Shown piece by piece: positions 28,988 to 40,500 of a DNA stretch of 64,000 bases (position 1 is the first letter of the stretch; each line of letters starts with the position of its first letter). The position numbers were made by a program, and so were the translations under genes. The stretch is taken from contig JAEMBT020000004.1 in the NCBI GenBank assembly GCA_018873245.2, positions 10,164,652 to 10,228,651 on the forward strand, in the 5' to 3' direction. Below the pieces are notes generated by a model. The model made no database searches. It had not been told where the DNA came from and was given only the letters and a program-made list of their open reading frames with translations. This stretch comes from Archegozetes longisetosus (lineage: Eukaryota; Arthropoda; Arachnida; Sarcoptiformes; Trhypochthoniidae).

Positions 28988-31900
28988 CGCATACTTTTAA
29001 GAAGTTTCAATTTTGCGGAATCTCAATGCAAATGTTGTACAAATGATGGAATCAAGTTAAATATATTTTTGTTATTTATCTTAAATATATTTAAATAACT
29101 TTGAGAGCAACAAATTCTGAGTTAAAGATAATTTTTAGAATCAGTAGAAGAAGACTTATTTGAGTTTATTTTTATCTTAAGTCATCTTTACGTGAAGCGA
29201 CTTATTTAGATAAATGAGACGAAAAAATAAAATAAATATTCAAATGAGATTTAGATTAATCATCATATAATGACTACGACTAATAAAATGATCCAACCAT
29301 AGGCTATGTCTGATACGACGAGAATAATCTTATTTGACATTTCTGTGTCAGAATATTAACTCTTGTTGTCGAGTGTTATTATATTTCGAGTTGGAGTGAG
29401 TTGCATAACGTTTTCGAGTCACGTTTCTAGTGCTTAATGGCAGGTCAAGGGATATATAAAGTCGAGTCTCTCTTAGTCCAATTGTCTATTGTCTTCATCA
29501 CTTAGGTTTATATCTAAATTGAGTACACCAGTTTCAGGACAACACATCCGTGAGTCCCATGAGAAATAAACTGAGAAACTCTACTTTTCTCTCTGTCACG
29601 TTATCTCGTCGATTGCTCTTTGAATTTACATGCATTCAAACTGATGAAAAACTGATCAAATGGCACCTATGCTTCTAAACACAAATATAGTACTAACGCA
29701 TTCAAACATTAATTTAGACTCTTTTCAGACTTTACTGACGTGTATCCATAAAAATATTAGTTTTATCATAAACACACCAATTTATTTAAGCAAATTAAAC
29801 ATGTCTTATAAATTATTTGAACAAGCAGATCACTCTTTTTACAAGTTGGTACGAACAATGATCAATAAAAAAATCGAGCTAATAATCTCATTAAAGCTTC
29901 ACATTAATAATATCTGATTGAACGACAAAAATAACCCTATTACTCACCTCTGAGCGATATAATAAGATTACTCGATATTAGCCTTCAGTGCTTTTTCACC
30001 CATTCAATTTATTATGTTTTAAAAATAGCTGAAAGCCTGCAGAAATAGACAACAGGAAACACAGAATTCATTCAGTATGTATCGTTTCTATTTAGGTTTA
30101 AAAAAATTTACTTTAGTATGAGTTTAGCTCATGTTTTTGGTTATCTCGAGGAAAGTTTCAATTTCATGATATATTGAATGAAAAATTTTCAATGCTCTTA
30201 TTCTGTCTGTGGCTCAACTGCCCACGGAATTCAGAATCAGGATATTGTTTTTATGAATAATACTTGGCTCTGTTGAACAAAATAGAATATAATAGTCCAA
30301 TTTCTATAATTGATTTGAACGAGCGAATATCCATGGCATCAAACATTACTTATACAACCTGAGATAGAATATATGAAACTTTATTTGAAAAATACACCAC
30401 ACAAAAAACAGTGTATATGGAAATTGAAAGTTAAAAAGCTATTATCTAAAGTATACATAATAACTTGATATAAACTTAGTGATATCTGATCAAAAGTTTA
30501 GCTACATTACTTTTCAATATACTATTTCATTTTCTCTACAGTACATTTACGAGATCAACTTTTATACAACTTTTTCATTCAAATCAATTATATAAGAATT
30601 CAACTCTTGTATTACATTTCTTATTGCGATCATCTTCAAAGTATTGTTCCTTAAAGATAGCATCTGATTGAAGATTCCACAGACAGTTCAACCACTTTCA
30701 GTACTAGTATTACTTAATAAACTTAAAAATGACTCATTTTATAGTTTTGACCTTTTGTCAGCTTTGATTTTAATATATTAATAGTTGAAGTTCAATTGAA
30801 TTGACTCGTATATCTATCTAATTAAAAAAGAAAGTTTCGTAATAAAAATAAGTTTGAAACTAAAATAAAGACCAAAAAATAGATTCTGAAACGTGAAATA
30901 CAACTTTCTGTTTCACAACTTGTTTGGCTTGTAGTCGCGCTCAGGTTCATTTAATGGATAAAAAACATTAAAAGGAAAAGTTAAATTATTAGACAAGCAA
31001 TCTCTCCGATCTTAAAATAAATAAAATTGACGAATAAATTCGTTTCAAGCTATGATCATTATCTTCTTGACATTCATTAGAAAGCAATTATTTTATTTTT
31101 GAATACCAAACGAAGGACAATATTTGAAGAATGAACGTAATATAGACAAGAAGCTTACCTTAAAGTTGGTGGTCCGAAAATAGTTATTTGTGAAGAAAAC
31201 ATAATCATATTGTCACTATAATGAAGTGCTTGGATCATTTATGATCATTTATGATGTTTTCGTGCTGTGAGAACACATGTTTACACTATGCCCTATGACT
31301 CACTAATTTAAAAAAACGTTTATCCTATTTCTGCTATTTTATAAAGAGCTTATAATTCGATCCTATGTTCGCAGTAGTAGTGACTATGCCTTTAGTCGTA
31401 ATTAGCGCTGCAATTTGAAAATTTTGATTTTGTTTACTTTGAAAACAGGCAATTATAAGAGAAATTGCAATCAACATTTTCATTAGAATGTTAAGCTTTA
31501 CTAAACTTTGTTAAATTAATCGATAGCTTGCCTATTGAGTAAGATTTTCCAATGGACTACGATTGAGTGGATTGATCATTTTTACTTATCTTATGCTTTG
31601 TTCATTGTTCATAAGTTCCGGTTTAATCCTATGATTTAGGAAATTAATGGCCGAGCAATAAATTAGATTTTATTCCTTCTGACAAAAACTAAAGCTTCGT
31701 CTTTATTGTTAGATATTATTAGAATGAGCAAAACTATCATCTCAACCTTAAACCATTATTTTAATCTTTAATGTTTGTTTAGTTAAATGTAACCCATATT
31801 CCCAATATCATTTGTTGCACTTCTTACGTGACAGATATCTTACTAGTTTTGTACAGGAAATTAATAGATCTTATTTCGGGCTATCAGTTCCTAACTCATA

Positions 31901-33323
31901 TCCATTCACTCACTTTTGAAGTTTGTGTCAGCAAAGACAATGGTTATGATGAGATGACAAATTTCTCAAAGTATTAAATCTTGTCATTATTACTAATTGG
32001 TTAAAAAGTGAGATTGATGTCAGGCTTATTAAGAAGTTTTATTTAATATTAGTACATTTATTCGCCCTCAACTATACCCTGAAGTGAGGCACACTTTTTT
32101 TGATAAATTGCGACATCAAATCAAGACATTGAAAATTAATTAAATTTGTGATTGGAATCAACCTTTCCAGAGAAATCCTTCTTATAGTTTTAAAATTGAA
32201 ACAATCATAAAAATTGATTTGGACTTGGAAATTTCTAGTGCTTAAGTTAATCGCATACTAAATTGACGAACGGTTCAAAGGTATGTCCCTATTGATGCAA
32301 ATGATTTACCTTGAAATTTTCTAAGAATACATTTTGTTTGAAATGTCAAATTTGAAACTTTCAAAATTTTAGATTGAAAGCATAAACGAGAGTGAACAAT
32401 AATCTAAACATATACTATTTGCCATCTGTTTTCTTACTTTTCGACTGAATATTAAGTATTAGGTTTATGTGAGTTATTATAAACTGCACGTTTAAATTAT
32501 AAATTTTTATGGATCGTAAAACCTAGTGCTTTATAAAAACAAAATTTTATTTCCAATCAAAAAAGCACCAAGTTGTTTTCAAAAAAATGACCACTACCCT
32601 AACTACTGCCTAATCACAGTTATAACTTGGAAATATTTCAAATAAAACTTTTAATTAAGAAATGAGATGATAGATAAAAAAGCGATTTTAATATTTAATT
32701 CCTTATAAATTACAAATAGCATATCGCTATATCTTAAACAAGAGAACTGAAGGAAATTAAGTTTTGGTTCGGTTGATTAGCCCGAAGTGATATGCAAATT
32801 GAAAAATCCATATTAGTTGTAAAATTTGTTTGCAAAATTGAATCAATTGTCATGCATGATAAGTATAAGAATATTGAACTTAATTTAAATATATACTTAC
32901 TCATATAAATAGACATTTTAAAGTTCTATTCATTTTCACGGTAAACATTTAATTGAATGATAAAACACGCTCCACAACAATAGTGTCCAATTATCAATGT
33001 CTACAGGGACTTTCAACTATTTCTTGGTATTTCAAATGAAAACATTGCTTTCTCTTTACGACAGCTAAACTATTGCTCTTATAAAGAAATTTCACCACAA
33101 AATAAATCTTTGAGTAATGGATTAAAACTGTTGAACTTTGTTTTCTTCAAGTTAGCGTGAAATTTAGCGAAGTGACCATAAAAACGTTGTTCCCATCCTA
33201 AGCTATTTCTAAGACTTCTCGGAATTGTGATTATTTCAGTTTAGTTTTAATGTTTGCGTAATCATGAGTTAAGTGAAATTAGCTCATAGTTTGTCTAACT
33301 TTAAAGTTATTATACTTGAATAG
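28988..33323. other. Intergenic, no gene seen
   Basis: AT-rich, without repeats of note. An 85-codon plus-strand frame at 29,660-29,917 has no recognisable features. Confidence 0.45.
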
Positions 33324-33737
33324 TTGGCATATTCAAGAAACCCAATAAATCAGGAGTTGACTAATGATGGCTGGTGGTTTAAACTCAATGATAAGGTTTC
33401 AAAAGAACTAAATAGTGTAAGTTGTGAAGTGCGAGAATCGGTGAGAGCATCGATTACTTGCTCGGATGAATGTGTCAAACAATTGTGTATTGAGATGAAG
33501 CCAAGCGTTTAGTGGTCTTTACATAAGCATACAAATAAGTTTAGTTACTGAGAGTTGGAGAGCATTAGTATAGATGGATTCTGCTTAATGGCAGCATTCT
33601 ATGAATTGTTGCCGTGGAACAGCCCTCTAGAGTTGATATTGTGGGATATTCCTGACGCCCAATATATGCATCAAACGAATGTCAGTGTTTATCAAAAACC
33701 AGTCAGTTTAGTCTTTTCATCCAAACAGTTAACATAA
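33324..33737 (+). other. Possible gene fragment in a GC-richer island
   Basis: Two plus-strand frames, 33,324-33,512 and 33,555-33,737, sit in a patch visibly richer in G and C than its flanks. The first contains NDGWWFKLNDKVSKE and several cysteines. The WWFKLND-KVSKE stretch vaguely recalls the C-terminal block of ubiquitin-specific peptidases (W-x-K-F-D/N-D...V), but the resemblance is short. No upstream exons were found. It could be a relic exon or noncoding. I would not assign a function. Confidence 0.2.
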
Positions 33738-34188
33738 GTATGCAGAGTGTGTTTGAAAATATTTTTTCAATAATTGTCACTCTAGAGTAACATTAAAAGG
33801 CTCTCCTTTTTATAAACCTTAATGTCGTCAATGAACACGATTACACTTATGTGCAATTCATTAAGTTGTTCACAATTTGAATGAAGGTCGCAAACCATGC
33901 GATTATAGCCTGAAACTGAGTGCTAGCTTCGTTTTTCTTTGCATCTCTTTTCCTTTTAGTCAACTAATCACTTTACATCTGTTAGAATTGCTCCAACTCA
34001 ACATTAAACAAGGCCTACACAACAATAAAGGATTGCCTATCAGTTACGTTAAATTTACTGCTTCTTAACTTCAACTAAAATGCAGTCCATTTGCGAATTT
34101 CAAATCGACTGAGGAGCGAATGGCGCGAAAAATTTAGTTCAACTCGATTTATAAGAAGAGAACCGTTGAGTGGATATCATCTATCATA

Positions 34189-34254
34189 ATGTATAACTTG
34201 ATCGCTCGCATTTTCACTGGTTCATCAATTGGCTCACTCGTTAACTTATTAATA
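34189..34254 (+). other. Candidate first exon A for the downstream GPCR (unproven)
   Basis: ATG at 34,189 opens 22 hydrophobic codons beginning MYNLIARIFTG and ends at a consensus donor (ATA|GTAAGT). It leaves in phase 0, whereas the first recognisable GPCR exon at 36,997 needs two preceding bases. At least one more exon would therefore be required between them. It is listed only because of the good donor and signal-like composition. Confidence 0.15.
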
Positions 34255-36451
34255 GTAAGTATTACACTGTTCACATCCATATGAATAATGCATGATTTGA
34301 TTATAATTGAACTTTGCAACCAATACTAACTTTACTCTTTATGTCTAAATTAAGTTAAACTAATTCTAAGTTGAGTTAAACTAATGGTAAACTTGAGATA
34401 ACTTAGTTATTTAGTCTTAAATTAGTTAACCTAATACTTCATTAGCCAACGCTATTACTTATGAAAGTGAAAACGAGTTTTTCGAAACACTTAATAAATA
34501 TTTTCTTTTATCACAAATTCTATCTATTTTTACGAAAATACGTGGAAAAGTTGTCGCGATTTTCTATTAAAACGATTGGAAACATAATTTGCAGTTTCCA
34601 TTATTTTTAACTTAAAACTCATTTCCTTTAGTGTTTGTTATATAATCAAAAATAATAAATTACAAAATCATCAATTTCTCTGCTATCTGTTAGTCATTAT
34701 ATTTATGGTCAACTGCAAAAATAATGCATTAAAAATATGAAATAGACTTTTGCCATATAAACGATTCACTTATCTTATAGCACAGAACATAGCGAAAGAG
34801 AACTGAAGTCAGAATTAGGTTTTAACGTCTACTAAGGACAGCATGAAATATAACTTATATAAGTTTGTTCAAGTTCTTACATAAGTGTCAGTTTGTTTAT
34901 ACATCTATTTGACTACTTTAATAGCTATGCTTCGATTGTTCAAATACACTCCTAATAGTGGATCATGTAAATCAATTCGGATTTAATATCTCTCTTCAGC
35001 TATTCTATGAACCAATAAAAACAGATATTATCTGAGCCATTCAATTTAACTGGAAAGTTATAGATCTTTTTTATTCCTATTACTTTCCAGTTAGACTTTC
35101 AGCTCTTATTCTTCAGCTAAAAGCTTTTCTGTTAAACTCCAGATCTGTCTGTCTATTTGTCTACTCATCTATTGTTCGTAATTCACATCGCTTAATATAC
35201 TTTATATTTGTTTGTAGTGTTATGTAGGAAAAAATCAAAATGTAATACGAATTCATACGGTTAGCTCTCACTAGAATTCTAGTCGTTCATTTGCGACCCA
35301 GAGAGTAATGCCCTTTTTCACACTTTTAGGCCATTAGAAAAAAGATCAAAACATACGACAGTAAACTTAAATCTTCATCTATCGTAACTCTTACCGAATA
35401 CAGAAGAATGTTTTCAGTTGGCTTTTTGTATAATCCTCCTGAAAAGTTTATCTTACTAAAATTTTGGTCGGAATTAATATTGCAGTTGCTTTGAATTTTT
35501 CGAATCAATATTGAAAGCACTGAAATAAGAGCTGAACTGATAGACATGAAAGCTTAAACAATCTCTGACATCTTTCTGCACAAAAACATTTAATATTTTT
35601 GTGGCTCATATAAGCCAAATCGATTTCTGGCAAATATTCAACAGAAACCATTTGTATTGATTGAATGACTGGTGAAAGTGAAATGCAACAGAAGAATAGA
35701 TGAGTGAAGCTTGTTTTAAGCAATTTTCAAATCAATTCCTATTGGCTTTAATCTATATATAAGAAAGTGGAAATTTCTCAAATAACAATAATAGTGATTC
35801 TAAACTTGTTTCAAGTTAGATATAGATTTTTTTCTTAAATAGCTCTACTATAATATGATTGAATTGATATAACCTCGTTTCAAAGCTAGAAAGTTATAGA
35901 AGAAAGTTAAGTTATAGCTGTCATTTATAGAAATTTTCTCAAATCATTACGTCAAAGATAAAGTCAAAATTGTTCAAACCGAGAGACGTATTTTCTATTT
36001 ACACCTTATTCGACCAATAATTTATTGCTGAGCTTCAAGCTTAGATTTAAAGGCACCTAAGTTATTCGCATGTTTTTACGTTATTAGCTTGAACTGGAAA
36101 ACCCGAAATAAGCAAACCATTCATTCTCTATAGATTAACCGTTACTTAGAGTTTATTCATCTGCAAAACAATAACCAAAATTGTGCCTAAATTTTCAATA
36201 AGATTGAACTTGTAAAGTATAAATAATGAATCTGAATCGTGCATTGACTACATTGACAATATCTGAAGAGCAAATAACTTCTTGAGTGCACTTATTGAAC
36301 AAAAAATAATCAATGTGAAGAAGTCACGAGGAAATGTTCCATCAACAAAATAGACGTATTAGAAAGACAAATATTTTTGTATTTCTTGTATAAAATAAGA
36401 TATAATACAAGCTTAAATTGAAGTTTAGAAAATTTGCAGCGAGATTGCACA
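34255..36451. other. Upstream flank of the GPCR gene, content unresolved
   Basis: AT-rich. It probably holds the promoter and possibly untranslated exons of the receptor gene, but no TATA box or CpG-like feature can be assigned with confidence. Minus-strand frames at 35,326-35,723 look like chance. Confidence 0.35.
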
Positions 36452-36486
36452 ATGAAAATATTTGAAATTTTCCTTATAATTCATGT
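36452..36486 (+). other. Candidate first exon B (signal peptide) for the GPCR (weak donor)
   Basis: ATG at 36,452 encodes MKIFEIFLIIHV, a convincing signal-peptide core. If spliced after 36,486 it leaves in phase 2, exactly what the exon at 36,997 needs, and would read on into AFLRCQKM. The donor would be GT followed by TGCA, which is poor. The in-frame continuation without splicing hits a stop after 24 codons. Confidence 0.3.
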
Positions 36487-36996
36487 GTTGCATAACTTTC
36501 AGCAAACAACAAAAAAAACAAATTGAAAAAGCCAATTTTTTATTCATTGTTTAGGCTAAACTTTACACACTATAATTAATGAAATGCAAAATAATAAAGG
36601 ATCTAATTATGGCAAGTGTTGCGAAAAATTAAGTTTCATAATAAGTGTATTTAAGTTAAATGTGATTATTTGGCGATAAAGAACGGCAAATTGCGAGTGA
36701 CTTAAAACTAGTGGGTTAATTTAGTTCATTATTTCAGTTTTAAATGCTGAGAACTTAGCCCACTATTAACAGACTACTATATAATTTCATTTTAATCACA
36801 AAATTTGTCATTCATAGTGATTATTCTCATAAAAAATGGCCATAATTTAGCAAAATATGTAATGAAAGCTGTAATATTAGACAAATAGTTACTCATATTT
36901 CTCTTAATGATTATTCAACTTCTAGATTACCAGTACTATAATGTGTACTGCAACGAAATCACATAATGCAAGCAGTAGACCATCTCAACATTTCAG

Positions 36997-37555
36997 AGCT
37001 TTTCTCAGATGCCAAAAAATGGCTAAGGCTTTACCTGATCAATTCAATGAAGGTCAGTCTTAATAAACACATAGAAATTAATCGATTAAGTCACGTAATA
37101 AATCCTGTTGATGTTCAGAATTAATTTTTCAATCAACTTTTTAGGTGACAATTATTGCAAGCCTACGTTCGATGGGATCGGATGCTGGGACGCTGCCCTG
37201 GCCAACAGTGCTGTACAAATTGAGTGTCCCGATTACATACCAGGCTCTAACACTAAAAGTCGGTCTAAATTTTTCTAATTTTAACTCTATTTACTCAAAA
37301 ATTCCCTCCCTTTGCAAAAAAAACCTTTGGAATAAGCTGTTTATTTAAAGTTCTGCCTGACCCTAATTTGCAATAATTTGATGATTGAACATAATTTTGA
37401 TGATAGTGTTGCAAACTAAATAGAAAATAACATTTGTGTTAAATACAGACTTTGCCAGAAGAGTATGCTTACCAAACTCCACTTGGCAATTCAATCAATA
37501 TACCGGCATAGATGAAGGCGATTACACTGAATGCAACTTTAATGCACATATTCAG
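36997..37555 (+). other. First hormone-receptor domain (HRM1) of the GPCR
   Basis: Exons 36997-37052, 37145-37258 and 37449-37555. All six family cysteines are present: in FLRC, DNYC, GIGC, IEC, RRVC and YTEC. Family landmarks are KPTFDGIGCWD, CPDYIPG and NSTW. Seventeen residues separate cysteines 1 and 2, the same as in HRM2. Compared with HRM2, this copy has lost the conserved W-S/T-N-Y-T block before the last cysteine (it reads DEGDYTEC), so its ligand preference may have changed. Whether it binds peptide is unknown. Confidence 0.88.
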
Positions 37556-40500
37556 GTGAGTGCCACTAAGAGAAAATCACATCATCTTTTAGTTTAGTGA
37601 ACTAAGGTCAAATTGGCGCGACTCATAGTACTTGTAATGTTAGATTAACTTTACTATAATGATTGAGATAATTAGAGGAGAGTGTAAGACATCAATCCTA
37701 TACCGCATCTCTTATTCTATCTAATGTCCTCTACAGATAGTGCTTAATGGGATTTAACTGAAGCTGTGCTGCATTTTCTTTTAATAGAGACTGGATGAAA
37801 AGCAATTGGATGCTATAATGCTAGATCTACAGAAACTGGATGAGTCTCCCTATTCTGATATTCATACTGAACAAGCATTCGAGTCTTGTATAGACTCCGT
37901 ACTCTCTCAACCAGAACCACAAGGTATGGATAATTCTCGCTCTAACTGCTCCTTATTCTTTCATCACCTTCCAACCTTAATCATCGATACTCTGATGTCG
38001 CTTTTCAATTACTTGTTAATTGAATTACTGGTTGATTATTCTGTTAACTAACTAAAGTACAATTCTGTGTTTATTAAGCTGTTTCTTATCACTTCCAAGA
38101 TGCAATCATTTTGCTTCAGTCCTTCAAAAATTTTAAAGCCTTTAAAAAACTTTCTATTTAATAGTCCCTCAGTAACAGAACAGAAAAAATCGAAGCGTTA
38201 CTGAATTCCGGCTCTGTTTAGTTCTAATTTTGCTTCAAAAAGAATGCACTTAAAGGCGCATTAATAGAAGCGAAAATAATTTACGATCTGCTCGTATGTG
38301 ATTTTAATTGATTAGCAACAAATCATTTTGATAAATATACTCTATTTTAAAAGTATTTTTGTTTATTTTTGAAAACAAGACGCAATGAGAAGTTTTACCT
38401 TGATCACACGAATTCTTATGAGATTCAGAATAGCAAAACCAAAAAATTGATCTTCAAATTAACATAATACAATACAATGTAGGAACAAGAAATTTAACTA
38501 AGTTCAACAAATATATACTTTGAAAAATATATCGGATTCTGTTATTTTATTCTTGAAACTACACACTAGTACATATACTTGTATAGCGTGCGTTCGATAC
38601 AAGAATTTTAGACAACTTTTCTGAAGATAATACTTAACTGTAAAGCATTTCGCTATGCTATACATCAAAATATATCTTAGATCTTTGCAAGGCTTTTGGA
38701 TTAGCTGTATCTGTATATTTCTTGTATGCTTGTTTAACATATTTATATGTTAAACAAATGTTCTATGCATAAATAATCAAATTGACCCAAGGTTAGAGTT
38801 AAAAATTAAATTATTCAATTCAATTTAAAACTTATAAACTGAAATCTCTTGTGAATCAGTATAATCGGAAATACAAGGTCTGAATAATAATATTAGCATT
38901 TGATGTAATAATAACATAGAGTGTTGGGTAGTTTTTCACTATTAAGAGGAAGAGCACGTGTTTCCTAAATAAATAAACGCATCAATTTTATTACTAACGC
39001 ATAAGATTAATCTGTCGAACATTATAATGTTTAAAGTAAAGTCTGGAACAAATATTTCATTATTAATAGTCATTTCGCTAGTTCATCACTAATTAAAACC
39101 GTTTTTATTGAAGTGCGCAAACTTTAGATAGCGATGAGTAAGGATCAGAAGAATAGCATTAAAAGCATGATTTTCAGTACTTTTGGAACAAAAAGCCACA
39201 GTAAAGTATACGAGAGCATAATTCTGGCAAAATCAAAAGCATAATTGTTGATCTCTAGTGATGAGCGAATCCAATAGCTATAAATGCTCTTACATTTGAC
39301 TAAAAGGTTTTATGTTCTACAAATAAAGCCGACAAATGCTCTCGTCCATAAATAGTGATACATTTGTGTGTGTGTCAATCCTTATTATTTAATCTTTTAT
39401 TTTTTCTTACTTAAGCTCTCATAATATAGCGTAACATTAATCAAGATTTCAAAAAACTTAGACTCGAATATTGAAATATTTGTTTGTAGCTATAACATAG
39501 AGTCTGACACTCTTATCTTGACAGAACTTTTTGTTGTTTTTAATGCATTAAAAATGCTTTGTTTCGGAGAGTTGAACGATAGCTCAAATTGAATTTGAAC
39601 GATTTTCGTTTCGTAAGACTTATGACGAACGAGAAGTGTTTCTATCATTCGTGACAATGCAATGGAAAACCATTGGAGACCGTAATGTTTACCCTATAAC
39701 CATATATGTCTAACCAACAAGTTATATAATCTTAAATTCTTATTTATAAAGAATTTATAGAGCTAGAAAACTCACTACTTGCTCTTTCTCACAAACACTC
39801 TCTAAAAATCGAAATTCAGTCATTTTACTGACAACAAAATCCTATGCCTTATATTGACTTTTCCTTTATATATATATATATAGTGCAAGTCAATATTTGT
39901 TTCATAATTCATTTGGTCTCTATTTATAGCTGTAGGCTTACTATACTGTCCACGAACTTTCGACGGATGGGGATGTTTTAATGACACTTTGGCCGGTCAT
40001 GTTGCTTACATTTCATGCCCGGACTTCATACCAGGATTCTATGCTGACAGTAAGTTCGTGGTTACCTAAGTTGAAAGAACCAATAATTCTGAGTGTAGAT
40101 TTTGAATGAATAATTTACAAAAATGACAAGCAATATTTTTGATGAAATCGGTACTACGTTAATAGAAACAGCACACAAAACCTGCACAGAATCGGGCGTT
40201 TGGTATAGGCATTACTTAACTAACAAAACGTGGTCTAATTATACTTCATGTGTAGATAGAGAAGATTACGAGGTATTAATCAAACACAGTTATTTGTATC
40301 CATAATCCTACTTCCTCCTCGGAAAACGACCAGTTTATTAATCTTAACTTCTATTCCTCCAATAATACTGATAGTTTCGCCAGAAAATCATAAACCTTCA
40401 TATTTCTGGTTATTCAATCTCATTAGTGGCACTTTTAGTCTCATTGGCCATTTTCTTTTCATTCAAGTAAGAATAGAGGCTTAAAATGAAATCCTAACCC

